Source of the DNA: Petrosia ficiformis
Taxonomy: Eukaryota; Porifera; Demospongiae; Haplosclerida; Petrosiidae
DNA: 64,000 bases
Direction: 5' to 3'
Assembly (NCBI GenBank): GCA_947044365.1
Contig: OX345643.1
Span: 2,878,501-2,942,500, forward strand
Positions 22,901-37,900 of this stretch are shown piece by piece (position 1 is the first letter of the stretch; every line of letters begins with the position of its first letter). The notes under the pieces were generated by a model, which saw only the letters and a program-made list of their open reading frames with translations, ran no database searches and was not told where the DNA came from. A program made the translations under genes and the position numbers.

Positions 22901-25900
22901 ACATACTATGATATCATATATTAATTTTATATAAGAATAGTTAACCTTCATAATCAGCATGTTCCTAACATGTGCTCCTCCCTGTCTACATCCTTCAGCC
23001 GCTAAGTCACACATGAACCTAATCAGACGGGTTTTACCACAACCAGTTTCACCCATAATCACCACTGGAATATTACATCTGAATCTCATATGTATTGCCA
23101 ATATCTTTATAACATTATCCATAGTCAGGACATAGGATGGATCAGGATCTGTCATCCATTCCAAACCCATTACCATGCCAATCTTTTGAATCATTATACC
23201 CTTATCCCAAGTCTGATAGTTCTCTGAGAGATTCACCTGGTTTTGTAAAAGCCCTACACAAAATGTAAACATTACAAAATCCCATAATCCAGTTTAATTT
23301 TATATACCAGCATAAAGTTGTTGGGTCATGGCTGCTCTCTGAATGATCTGGTTTCCCACTGGATCCAAAAGATCCCCATTTCTGTTGGCACTGAACCCAA
23401 CAAATGTAATACTCATTCCGTCTTCATTAAAGAAGAGATATGGATGATAGCTAAGGAAAGATAAATACATAGGGTGCTACATGAGGTATTAAAACATGGT
23501 CATGTGATTTAGTGCCTGAGATACAAAGAAAATATCGTGGCAATGATGGCACATATATGCAGGCAATTGTGCATGTGAATTTAATAATATCGTTGTATAT
23601 AATTATTAATAACTTTGGCACCAGACTTGTATTGTTTATGATAATGGCTTGTGCCTAAATGTCTGATTGAACAAATTTGTAGTATTCATGACAATGACTT
23701 GTTTAAATGTGGTCTGAACGTCTGATGGAACTAATCAATAACTACACTGTAAAAACTGATTTGTTATTTTGACCAGGTTATATGAGTTTCATTTTTACAA
23801 TTATAAACATCAAAGATAAATAATCTTTATGAAGCCAAGCACAAGCTGCAAAACTAGATGTCATTCATACAGCTTGATAGTAAGTGTCATTGTCGAAGCA
23901 GCTAAATTATTTATGTCCAACATTGCCATCAAAATCTCATGAATATCATTATGTGGTTCATTTAGGGTACGGTTAGGGTTCCCTTGTGGTTAGGGTTCAA
24001 TCAGTATCAAAGTGATCTTAGTCTTTGATCAATCTTGGACATCACTCAGCTAAATAACTCTATATGTACAGTAAAACAAGACATCATTAATCCTCGGTGC
24101 GCATGCGCAGCGAAGGATTACGGTAGTTAGTTGTGTCTGTCCGTCTGTCTGTCTGTCTGTCTGTCTGTTACTACGAAATAAGCAAAGTCGTTCGTCTAGA
24201 GATCGAAATTAGAGTATCAACATGACGTAAATTTCACACTCTTTCTAACTGATGTGTGAAATTTTATGAAAATTCTTGGTTCAAAAGATATGGCGTTATT
24301 TATACTTAGGCTAACCTGGAGGGTCTTTTTCAGTTCAAAAAGGTGTTGTTATACAGGAGTACACATACAGAAAGTTACTGGTAGGTGTACTACTTTGCAC
24401 AAGCTGTATAACAAGAATTCTGGATATATAAAATTGCAGAGTCAGCCAAATAATATTAATAATTATATGTGGTGGGCAGAGGTTCCTGCCTTTGGGCCAC
24501 GTGGTAGGTGAAAAGGATTGTACTGCCAGTCATAGTCTTGACGGTTTAATTAACAGTGAGCTTTTTCTGTAATTGTTTTTGTTTTAATAGTTGTACCTCT
24601 TTTTTAAATCATGGCTCCATATAAAAAGTGTCCACAGTGTCATACTAAGTTGCACATTAGGTTATGGGCCTGTAGTTGTGGGTATAGCTACTTTTGCAAT
24701 AAAACGTAATAAGCCTGTTTCACTGCAAAAATTAAATAACAAAACAGAGATAAGGTTTATTAGAAAAAATGATAGAGAAGTTGTGTCGGAGTTATGTAAC
24801 ACCACCGAGGATTCAGCACTTTTGTGCTTTCATTCATACTGCTTGACAGTAACAGTGTCACTGTCAAAGCAGCTAGTTATAGTCACATGATATAACATAA
24901 CTCTGTGCTATAGAGGGCACACATTATTCATACATTTTTTAGTGTTGTAATTGTGCTAACAAATAAATTAGTTATTTTAACAACTTTGTTTTTGCAGTGT
25001 ATAACTAACTATCAACTGAACTGAACTAAAATTCTTATAGCTTATATAGTTATAAAAACTGAAAGAGCATACATAATCACAATTGTTCCATCAGGTATTC
25101 AGGCCACATTTAAACAAGCCATTGTCATAAATAATACAAGTTTTTTGAAAACTTCATAAAACAAGGTTTATGGTATATATATATATAAACTTAGCATGCA
25201 TGATGTTTATTGCAGCCATCCAATTAGGTAGTCATGTATGTGTGTAGTCAGTCTAATTAGGTAGTCATGTTACCCAAGACCAAAAGGCACAGTTTAAAGG
25301 CTAGGTAGGTGCTATGGTGTTGATTAGTCTGGTGCATTAGAATGACTTCAAACAGGAGTGGCCATTCTCATGTGAAGCTTAGGTGCACATAGTTCAGGAG
25401 GAAGCTCTTGCAACTGCAATGTCACTTTGTACTGAATTGCTGTAAGCTGTGTTCAATCATTGAATTACCCACCCTTATCGCACCACTTATTTTATCATTA
25501 TTATGTTCCATTAGTAATCATTTCGAGGTGGGCAATACCCCTGCAACAGGCTTGCAGGCAAAGACGAGCACCTTTTGCCAGGTACTGGGGATCTCCAGGG
25601 GCTAATTGTCTGCCCCCAAATGTCTGGCAAAAGTAGTGTTTAAACTAATAATAATAACTGGCAAAATCGTCAAATAAAAGCATATAAGCTGCAAGATGTC
25701 TAAGAGACCTCTGCCACTTTTGGTGCTAAAGTTAGGTTGCATTAAGAGTTATCTAGTTTATTTATTGCGATTGCTTACTTTTGTTCCCAATGTTTTCTTT
25801 CATCAATCTCATATTCCTGGAGATCTTCCATTTCTTCCACAATGCTTTCCTCGTTCTCAGCAGCAACTTCTCCTTTCAGTGAAGACGTAGCAAAATCCTA

Positions 25901-28900
25901 TTGTGATATGAATGAATACTTTAATATCACTTTACAAGAACTGAAAATATATTTCACTGACTGCTAGAAAGCAATCAAATTGACAAACGGGATCAGATGA
26001 ACAAAGTCCGCACCTTTGACATTCTGACCATAAAGTTCACTACAAATGTCTTGAGACCAGACATTACATCACCAACAATATCCTCATCACAGTAGATAGA
26101 CTTCTCACAAGATCTCAGTTGAGTGTCAAGGAAACAAACAAAATGTTTTATCTCACCCCACGAAGGATCTTTAACTCCACATTGTCTGCCAGAGGAAATA
26201 AAGAGTAAGTTTGGCTGATATTTGATTACATTGTCAAAACATTCATGTGTGTACTGTACAGAATATTTACAGCAGCAGGATCGGCTAAATATGATATGCT
26301 TCACTTTGTGACAAATTTAGCTGAAAGCCTCTAAAAATTGCACCCAAATGCACGTCTTAGAACACATTTAAATTAACTACTACCAAGCTAAAACATGTCC
26401 CAAAGCAGCCAGGTAGCTTGATATGTCCTTGTTCAAAGAATGAGGGGATAGTACTCACCCTAGCAACACTTCCAAACACTCGATTGGTCTACCTTCAACA
26501 GAATTGTTTGGATAAGTAAATCTGTCTAGTCGTACATGACCAATGTGTCTTCGAAGGTATTGAAAGACACGTTGAAACATGGAACTCTTGAATTCTTTGT
26601 TATCCATTGACATAACATAAGGATCTACATATGGAAAACAAACAAAAATATGCAATTTATAATAGAGATTTATTATCTTTGTAAACCTTCTTCACTATTC
26701 CTCATCATCGTTAATATTGTATTCGGTGAAACACACTCTATTGATGGAAGAATATTAAGCAGTGCAATAGTTCGTTTAGCAGGAATCTGTTCACTCTAAT
26801 AACAAGGAAGGAACTATAAAACTAAATATAATCAATAGTGTAATTACAGAGTACCTTAGGAATGGTTACTTCAATGGTATACAAATGAGCAGGATGACAT
26901 CTCCATATTCTACCCTGACTATCACAAACAGCTTGAAGTATTAGCAAAGAAAACAAGATCGAATCCACTTGCCATAGGACCTATAGAAATATACTCATTA
27001 ATCTTCAAACAATAGCAGAAAGAAAACAGAAAACAGAAAACAACACAGCATGGATGTCATTTCTTACACTTGGAGAAATATCCAGATGAAAGATAGTAGC
27101 TCTTGTGTTAGAAAACTCTCCCTTCAGTGCTTCTACAATAGTATCAGTCGTCACTTTGGGACCATGAATTGGAATAATTATCTCATGAAGACCGACATTC
27201 ATCTTGGATGCTAAGAGTTCCTTCATACGACAAATACATAAAGATTTACCCATTCCAGCTCTTTCTGAAGTTACTACTCTGACATTGGACCTAAAAGAGT
27301 ACGATAACATAGCTTAAGTAGAGGATATATACATCATTTCTATAGAAAATATAGGTACATGTAGCTTGTCCACATTTCATGAAAAATATGTCAAAATATA
27401 ACTGGAATAATGCTTGCGTATAATTGATATCATTCACATAACAAACAGTACTAACTTATCAGGATCTACTTCCGAGGCCAGAGTCGTATGTCCTACAGCT
27501 CTTGATTGAGCTCTTTGAGAAGATGTAGTAAAGTGGTTCTTCAAATATATTACAAACTCTCGGTCTGAGTAGACAGTGATAAGAGGACGACGATATAACT
27601 GTAGTTTTGAGACCATGTGTGATTTATCTTCATCTTCATTACTACAAATGATCACCAGTCTGTAGTCTATAGAAAACATTCCAAATCAACAACAATAAGC
27701 TCACTCCTGAATTTATTCTTTAAGTCAATGATATTACATGTATATACTTCAGTATCTCTCACCTTTCTTTCCCTGAGATAATTCTTGTAAATTTCTAAGA
27801 GCTTTATCACATGTTTGATAAGACAGTTTCTCAGCATGAACCAGACAAAATATCCTAAAGTGGTTTGGATCCCCAAGAGCTCTCTTCCATAGTAAAGTCA
27901 CCTCCTCATCAGTTGTCTGTTCACTACATAACAAAACTTCTTCATAAGTAGGCATTGGAAGAGTAGTATCCTTGTTGTACAAAGAGAGAGTACTTTTGAG
28001 AACATTCTCTGAAAAAAAAATGCAAAATTTTAAACTTGATTTCAAAGTAATAAGATACAAAAGGGAAGAGTCTCCCAAAGTATATGCATGTTACTAACCT
28101 GGTGGTACTACAAGTAGATTATATTCACCAACTTTGAGTCCTTCAGGAAAAGTCCTTTTCTGTGATACTGGATCTGCAAAAAAATAAGGGCATTTCTTCA
28201 ATAAAGACGATATGATGTGCTGTGTTTTTTTTTTTATTATAGCATACATTTGCAAGCTTTACTGAGTTGCTGCAGCACCATTCCGAGTTCTAGGAGAGGT
28301 AGATAGCTTTTGGTTGAAGTGTCACTTTTAATGATTTCAATCTGTTCACTGAAAGAGTAAAAAAAACATTATTTAAACCATTAATTAAAACAGTTTTGGA
28401 CCCTTCCTCATTTCCATGATGTCAATTGTCTAAAAGACTTCTTTCGCATACCTTGTTGGAGATATGTCTGATCCTCTACTGTCTTGCCTCTCATATCCTG
28501 CTTCTTCGACTGTTGATTCTTCAAGACCCATTCCACTGTCCCTCATTACAACCTCACGTGATAGATCAATAATTTCATGAGAGAAGAGAATAGAGGATAG
28601 AGAAGCTTCAAAGAGTTTTCCTTGATCGCTCCTCTCATTTAGGTAGTCTAATGCAAGACTAATATCATCAGGATATTGCATAATTGCTTCTATACAAAGG
28701 TCAAGGTCGAATCCTGTATTATGAAGCTCAACAACATCTGGGTGATTATCATCTACTGGAATGCGTTCAGTAATTAGCACCTTCACAGATTTTTGTTGTA
28801 CTCCTGGCTCAATTTCCATTGGAGGTGGTTCAATAAGAGTGTTTTCATCCATTTTAACAGCTTCCTCCTCCTCTTCCTGTTTTTCCTCTTCTGATGCTTT

Positions 28901-31900
28901 GTCATCATCGTCACTATGAACAAAATATGGTTGTGTCGTAGCATCACTATCGGCTTCACTATCAGGATAAACGAAATCCTCTGTGTGTTCCAGACACCAT
29001 TCTTCTACTACTTCCTGTACATCTGGTTTAGCACATCTGTCAAAAGCTAGCATTATCAGTTTTCTCTGGAATCCATTCTCCTCTTTCAAATTTTCTATTA
29101 TAGCTTTCTGTTTGTCAGTCAGCTCTTCATATATCAGTTGTGGTGCAGGTGCATTCAATGCTACTTCAGTTTTCATAATGTCTTCAAACACTTTGGACTT
29201 CATACCAGGCATTCTTTTGTTATCGTTATATACCTCTGATCTTTGGTGATGTATATCATATTCCACAGCTTGTGTAGTGAGATTAGTATATGCATTGGAT
29301 TGAGGGGGTAATGGAATGGAATGTGATAGTTTAGGTTTGTTATAACTACCAAACTGTTGTGCCTCTGCCAATGACTGCTCTTGAAGAATAGCACATACAA
29401 TTTGTATTTGTTCCTTCACATCACTTGCTGTCACCCCTCTTGAAATACTTTGAAGAAGTGACATAACCTCTGGATTAATCGGTTTGTGTTGATCATCTAC
29501 ACACTTAAACTGTCCTAGCTCTTCACACAATGATAGCAATTGAGGAGTTGTGAAATAATTCAACTCGTAAAATTGATTTCGCTTATCCTCAACTTCTTTC
29601 ATCCAGTTTTCTAAATCGTTCTCCATTTCACTGGCTTGAGCATTGAGATGTACAACAACATTCAGGAGTGAGCATTGGAAGATATAACTCCACCCCATGT
29701 ATTCACTATTACCATGTTGTTGAAGTGATATCAGGTTATCAGCAATTCGACAAACACTATGAAATGTCTAAATATATAGAAGATTGATAATCTTTGAAAG
29801 TAATCAATACTCATTAAAACTCACATCCAGGAACACATCTACTTCTTTTCTTTCTTTTGATTCCCTTCCAGTTATTAGCACCAGCTTACTTTCCAAATCC
29901 CTCAGCTCATTAAGGGTATATTGAAGTTTAGCAATTTTCTTCCGTCTTGATTGCCTCAGCTTCAAATGAATTGCTTCAGATCTGCTGAAAAGAATTCCTT
30001 TCCCCTTCGAACCAATCTCATAGCAACCATACTGGTTTATGTTTCTCATTTGACCAAATGATGTTTTCTCCACTGACCCCTGTGTCTCTTTAACTGATTG
30101 ATACCAATCAATTTCCTGCTCACAACTTCTCTGCATTAACAAAACAAAATTGTGGTTACTATTAATGAAATCATCTTTTCTGAATGTATATACACTAACT
30201 TACCATCATCTCTGGAAGATCAGGAGACAGTTTAAGTGTGTCCCAAAGTGTTTTACAATTTTCTTGTAATTTCTTGTACCCAGCAGTTTTGGGAAGTTTG
30301 TAAATGAGTGGACCAAAACCACTTCCAACTGTTTTCAGGTTGGATAGCTTGTCATTAGTAAGATCACCCTCACCACCGGCACCAGTTGCAAGAGCAATAT
30401 TTACAAAGTTATGAAGGTCGTTTACATCTGAGAGATAAATTGATTTTAATAACTGTCAAATGACAATGCAGTAGGAGAAAATTACATGAATATTATAATG
30501 CAGCTATAGTGAAATAACATATCAATACCAGATAAATATTCAAACCTTGAGTTGCCTTTCTAATCCATTCCACAATCTTCTGGCAATCAGCAAATGCTTC
30601 TAAACACTGTTTCTTCTTCACATCAGTTACATATGCTTTCAAGAACTTGCTTGCTTCAACCACAGAATCATCAATTGACCTCAACGTCTGTTCACCCAGA
30701 GAAACAAAAGCCTATGGTATAAAGAGATTTTTTAAAATCACTGTATAATTTACAAACACATTACCTGTTTAGCCACTCTTTCAACCAGACCAAAGTCTCC
30801 AGTAAGACCCAAAGCATCTCTAATATTGATAAAAGCTAGTGCAGCTTCGTGATAGTTACACAACTCCCAGTATTGCCAAATACGATCAATAACACCCTTG
30901 ATCCATTTGAAATCATTCACTTTCTTTTTCTGGCACTCACTCACAGCACAATAAAGATTTTTTAAGTCTTTTGACAATAACTTCTGCTCACAGTATCTGT
31001 TCTGAAACAGCCTGTCAACCTCAAACAATTTAATCTTCCATGATCGAAGATCAACTAGCAGCCTTTCACATGTGCCAAGTACAGGTGTCCAAACAAAATC
31101 AATAACTTGCTGGAAAGTCAGGGAAACTCTTGTTTGGCCTATTTCTGATAGTTTGTCTTGCCAGAACTTGTTGAATAGATCACTCGGGTAAGTGACAGAA
31201 AATCTGTTGAATTGTTCCAGGTATGGTTCCAATGGTTTGGCAGAGCTGAAACACGAAACGTTACATGAACCATCGGGTGAAATCTTACATAGTCTATTGA
31301 TGTTCTCTTTCTTCAAGATTTTTTGTAGTTCATCAGAAAGCTCACTGTGACCTAAAAAGAAAGAAAGTGAGCATGTTTTGTATTTTATTACATCACTTAC
31401 CTTCAATACGTATAGTATTCATTTGTGTCATGAAATGGTTAAGTTTGTCACGATATGAAGAAAACTGATCAAACTCTTGAAGACGCATTTCCAAATTTCT
31501 CTGAAGTACAAGAAATGATTCAGAAGTATTTGTTTCAGCAGTAGCAGCCTCACAGAGTTTCTTCATTTGTGTAAACTTCGATTTAATCAGCTCAAGCTCC
31601 ATAACAGTAATATTTCCTGAACTGATTTTTTCACACATGCCTTCAAATTGACTTAAAGCACACATGCAAATAAGCTGCCAATCTTCATTATCACCTTTCT
31701 TTTTAACTTCAGACTGCGTGGCTATATGAATTGATTTAATTAATTACATTGGTATCAATGAACCTATATACATGTACATACCATATATCCTGATGAATCC
31801 AGGCCATAACTCCCACTCTAACAGATCACTAAAAGGTATCTCTGAAGTTTCCTGAAAATCAGGATATTTTTTCTGTAGAATATTTCCCATAAGTCCAGCA

Positions 31901-34900
31901 ATCACTTGAGATTTTGTTTCAATGATATTTCCCAACCTTCGTAAGTGATGCTGATTCTAAATAATGATGTTATAGTATGACTAGTGTATCATAAAAATTC
32001 AGTTATAGTGAATAATATTAGACTTCCTTGCAAGAATAAAATTGTTAAAATAACAAATGTATTGGTTAGTACAGTTGCAAGGATGCAAACTATAATTTAA
32101 TTGGTCATTATGTTATTATTACTACAATTATTACTGTCATTTGCATCAATCTTGCAACAAAAAATGTCAAAGCGGGAATGGGTGTGGTATAATATTTAGC
32201 CAATCAATTTACTCTCATCATGTGGTGTTTGCTGTAATGTTTACTATTGTAAGTATAATTACGTCATCTCCGGTTTGAGAGCGCCGTTGCAAGATTACTG
32301 GAAACGACAGTATAATCAATAATTATTATCATAAACCTATAAACATTTAATTAAAATATTTATTCTCATTCTTTGTACATCTATTAGACAGTATAAGGAA
32401 ATTAAATTTGTAATTATTGGATTATAAATACTACAAGTACATGTATATCACCATGCAGTGATGCAGTCATAACAACCTACATGACCAATTAAATTACAAT
32501 TTCCACTATTTCTTGCAAATGTACTAAAACATAAACTAGACATATGTGCAGGCCCTGCCTCGCTCTACTTTGTATTATGTAAGTATCCCAAGATTAAAAT
32601 TGGGTGCGTTTTTGTACATAACCAAAATTAATTACCGAAGAATATGTGTCGGTGGTTTACTTGTTATTAGCTTTATAACTCTTACATTTTATAAGACTAA
32701 AAATTCAAACTTCCTTTGCTGGAAAGAAGAGTTGTTGACCAAGCTACAAATGTAAAATTTGTGGTTCGCTATCAGCAGGAAGACAGTAACGCGAACGCTT
32801 TAGTACCAAAGGCAACACCCACATCTTTACTCGCCTGTATAACTTCCACATTTTCAAAAAGGACAAACTTTAAATCACTTAGTTTGAGAGAAGACTTTCT
32901 AAGAAAGCTGTAGATACCAAAAGCATGCTTCATTAGTTGCAGGAAAGCAGCAGGGCGAGCGTTTGATAGTGCAGTGACAAGGTCCACACTTAGTGTCTTT
33001 ACAACTTTGATCACTGTAAACTGGCTAGCTGTTAACTAAAATTAAAGTCACAATACCTTACTGAAAGAGGTTTAAGTTATTGTTATAGTTAACTAAAACA
33101 GAATAACTAATTAAATCAACCTATGATATTGGGCTTACTTCTTTCTTGAAGACAAGTTCATCAAGTGCTTCAGTAGCTTGTATCAAGAATATATTTCGTA
33201 ACACATCGAGACTTTTCTTGTGTGACTCAAAATTGATAAAAAGATCAATCTTCATTTCTAATGGAGAAACTTTAGAAACTCTGTCCTTTACAACTGATGA
33301 AACAATGACTTCCCATGTCATCTGCATGGAATGATCTACAAACGTCATTGTAAGCAATGATTCCCACAGCTATAAATAATACAAACACTGAATTACTTGT
33401 AAAACAAAGATAGTAATTATACCTTCATTTCTTGGTCTGATTTTCTTAAACAGTCTGGTACTGATCCATTGTACTTAACAGATCCACCAAAAAATGAGCC
33501 ACCGATCACCTCTCCTCTCACTATCCATTCTGACAATAGTTGATGTAAGCTATGAGTAATAGTGTTTGCTAATCTAGTAATGTCTTCTGGATTAACATCA
33601 GAGTTTTGAAATGATTCCACTTTTGAAAGAACATGAAGTGCTAGATAGACAGTAGATTTGATGGCTGTCATTGCAACTTTGGAATTATTAAGCAATTTAG
33701 AGCCTAGGTATTCAACAAGAGTACAAGCGGCCTCGACACAAGACTGAAGTGACTGGTATCTGTGGGGACATTAATATAATGGATTGATATGGACTGTATA
33801 CTAATAGTCAAATTGCTATAAACATAGTATACATTCATATTGAGCTCACTGTTCCATTCCACCCTCTGATACTCTCTTTTGAATACATGCTAGAGGCTTT
33901 ACAAATAAGTCTTGTAGCTAAAAGTTAGCAAAATGAAAATGAACAGTGAAATATACTCTCACCCAAGACCAATATCAACTACCTTTCTGTCAGATGTTGA
34001 AGATAAACGAGGATATGGTTGAGTTAGTTGCATTTTCTCAATTATACAAGCAATAGCAACTTGCAATGGCAGAAATTCACAAAGAACACATAGATCTTTA
34101 GGAGGACAGATGTAAGGCACTACTTCACACAACATGTTATCAAATTCCATAATCATTTTTAGTTCATCTAAGTGTTCTTCGATAAAACTATAAAACAAAC
34201 AACAACATACTATACATCACACAAGCAGCACACATAAGCATACCCTGACTTTCTTTCCATTGTATTGCGGAGTGTAGTTATACCTAATGAAGGTTCTCCC
34301 CATTTAATATGTCTTGTAGAAATATTAAGAATTCCATATGGTCTACTGTCACCTTGCAAAAAGTGAAGAAGAGGTAAAGCTCGAAGAATAAGAATTGTAA
34401 TTTCAGGTTTCCTCATCTCAATAACAAGTCGTAGTAGATATGATAATGAATTTGTCACATAAGATCTACAAATGTAAAAAGTTAGAGTAAAATTTTAAAA
34501 ATATGAATTATACATGTATATTTCGAAAGGATGGATGTTTCAACTTTTTTTTTTCTGTAAAATTAATATGTAAGTTTGTAACAAAAGAATATATATATAT
34601 ATATCAATATTAAAACAGGCATGATTGTAGTAAGAGTAGTATGTAACCATGTGAGTCTCACATTGAATCAGAGTTTCGCATTAAACTTTGCAAATAGTCT
34701 ACTTCCTTTCCTTCATTTTGAGGTAGTATATACATCAGACGAATTAAATTGACACATAGATCAGCTGGTGGATTTCCTAAAAACTTCAAGGAGTAATATA
34801 AACAACACAACAACAAGACTCCAGAAATCATGCGTTTATGTTGTTCTAAGGACTCAGATGTTAATAACTCCAAAGCAACACCTTCACACCATTCATTAAT

Positions 34901-37900
34901 TTTCTAAATCAATTAATCAATTAAAAGTAACCAAGAAGAGAAAGAAAAGAATATAGATAATATAAGCAGATATTACATCTCAATACTCACATCAATGCTC
35001 TCTTTGATAACCCATTCTCGTTCTCCTCCATTGTAATCACAGTACTGCACATAGCCACAGTGAAAAAGACCCACACAACCATCAACAGCAAATTCAAACT
35101 TTTCTATGTATTCACCAGTGACTAGGATATTTCTTGTAGGGCTCAGATGTATTTCCATGCATGTTGTTCGCATCTTTGAAGGTGCTGGTACTTTAAACTC
35201 TGAAGATCCTGAAAAGAATTCAAAAACTCTGCCAATGATGTTTCGTCTATCTTTCACTTCCGGGAACACCATTGTGTCAAACTGCCTGATATTTGCTATA
35301 GTATCAAAACAAAATAAAGTTAATTTCACCACAAAAGTTTACAATACCTCCTTGCTCCAAACTTGCTTCTGAAATTTTCAATAACCTATTAGTTTTGCCA
35401 CTGTCATATGCAGGAGCGCCATAGAGGTATTCATATGGATTACCACTTGTATCTGCTCTTGGAGAATACACAAGATATTTGTATGGAATACCACCTCTAT
35501 ACTTTAAGATTCTCTTAAGACTTTGAAAGTCTACTCTAAACAAAACATTGAATACATGAAGTCCGCTACCACAGTCCCTAAATATAGACATACAATTATG
35601 ACAAGTAATTATACATATATACATATGTTTGCATGTATGTACGTACATAGGCTACATACATACATACATACATACATACATACATACATACATACATACA
35701 TACATACATACATACATACAAGAACACTGTATAATATATAAACATGTAGCATCTACCTGACAGATTTTCCGGGTCCCAAATCAAACTTCCAATCACCAAA
35801 TTCACTGTGTCCAAATCTCATGAATATCTTTGATTGTCCTTCCTCCCATTCCCATACACTCAAAGGAACAATAACATTAAATTGTAAAGTCATTGCTGCC
35901 TCAGGAGGAGGATTTAAAAGTTTCAAATGATTTCCTTCAACTGGCCTATTGAAAGTAAAAGTATATACACACAATACAAGAGTTTTAAACTTACTTCATT
36001 TCTTTCTTTTGACTGAAAACACCTCTTTTCTCTTTACCTTTGTCAACAGTGCTTGCATTACCTTGATCATCTTTCACTTTTGTAGGTTGCACAGCGGAAT
36101 TTTGTTTTTCTTTCTTTTGCTCATCACCAGTCTTCGTTTTTATTTCTTCGGTCTTCTTCTCATCATTGTGCTTTTCTACTTCAGAAATTTGACTTGCTGT
36201 AGTATTAGGTCCCGAATGAAGTTCATTTGTATCATTCACTTCCTGCACAGGAGTCTTCAAGTCCTGTTTGTTTGGAGATGGCATTGGACTGCTATCAGAA
36301 TCAGATGCCTGAGCAATAAATGTAGAACTGTTGGGATCATTTGGATCAACATTATCTTCAGGTGATTGGGTTACTTGGTGATAGGTTTGTGGATCTATTT
36401 CAGGAGTAGACAAAGGATCAGGTACTTCTTCCTTTTGACCTGAAAAATTAGGATCAGGAGGAGGTGAAGGGTCTGAGGGTGGAGGATCTGATGGAGGGGT
36501 ATTTTGAGGATCTGATGAAGGGGTATTTTGAGGATCAGATGGATGGCTATCTGGAGGATGAGATAGAGGGTTATTTGGAAGGTTATCTGGAGGATCTGGA
36601 GTATATGAATTAACTGATTCAGAATTCTTGATATTTTTAAATGAAGGAATCAAATCACATTCTGTTTCTTCTTGTTTCCGCTTTCTCTCTAAATTTAGAT
36701 CCTGCGTTTCTGTTCTTTCATCATCAGTCATTATTCCATGTTCCTCACTTGTAACATAACTCTCAGAGATTTTTTCTTTAATAAACTTCCTTTGTGCTTC
36801 AGCTTTCTCCCTGCTCAAGACATCTGTATGAGCATGTGCTTGGTTGTTTTCTTGACTTGAAGAAACTGATGATGTATCCTTCTCTTGTTCTACAGACTGA
36901 CGAATAGGAGCTTGGTTGTTATTAGGATGTGATACTGTATTAATAAAATCAGGAGTTGAAAGATTTGGATTTGAAATGATTTGTTCATTGCATTTAGGCA
37001 TTTCATGGTCCTCAGTAACATCATCTGATGGGATTTGTGATCTTTCATTGTTTGATTCATGTCCACATATTCTACTTGTGGGATCTTTCAAAGGTTCAGG
37101 ACCACTAGAATCATTTGTTTGATTATTAGCATCTGAAAGCTTCTGATGAACAACTTCTCCTTTTTCTTTAAAAACATTTGTTTCTTCGCAAGTACCTACA
37201 GATGTATTTTTGTCAGTTTTTTTCTTCTTACCTTCAGGTGCATAGTCATTACTATCAGATGAACGCTTTCTTGGAGAACTAAGTAGGGCTTTTTGTGGAG
37301 TTACAGGTTCAGAAGTCATGTGTAAGGTAATGGGTAGGGTGTCCTGTTTTTTTGAGAGGTCTTCTTCTGCAACCATCAGAGAAAGAGAATAGTGTGGTGA
37401 ATTAGTCGTTGTATGACTAAATGTAGTACTATATTGCTTATTTTTGTTGTTAGTTAAACCAGCACTAGAAGACAACTGAAGTGCCAATTGCTGAAGAGGT
37501 GGGTTCATTGGTGGAGTCACAGAAGGTAGAGGAGTGGCTGTTTGAATTAAAATTTCAGGAGATTGAGTCTGTTGTATTCCAAGAAATGTACCTACTCCTG
37601 ATTGAGGAAATAGAGGCACAGGCTCACCACTTTGTTGACTTTGGTTATGTACTACCAGCATCACTTGCTGTGGTGCTCTACACTTATAGCAAATTTGCAG
37701 TTCAGGCATCATAAGTACCGAACATTGCTGATTATTACATCTTTTAAGATTCAACATCCTGAGGATTCCAAAGTCTTGAGGAGCAGAACAAAAGATGCAA
37801 TGCTGTGCATTAATGGGAAGCACAGTTTGGCATAGCATACATGGCTTTCTTTGCAACTGTTCAGACTGGTTCTGTCCACATTCAAAACAGAATGCTGCTT

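Noticed and set aside
24266..24890. Plus-strand frames in the 2.3-kb intron
   Set aside because: They have no domain apart from a short zinc-ribbon-like peptide in another frame, lie within an inserted repeat, and give no evidence of a gene.
32772..33014. 80-codon minus-strand frame in the long N-arm intron (plus-strand overlap 32716-32913)
   Set aside because: It lies in a dispersed repeat related to 10750-11230 and does not match any RNF213 segment.
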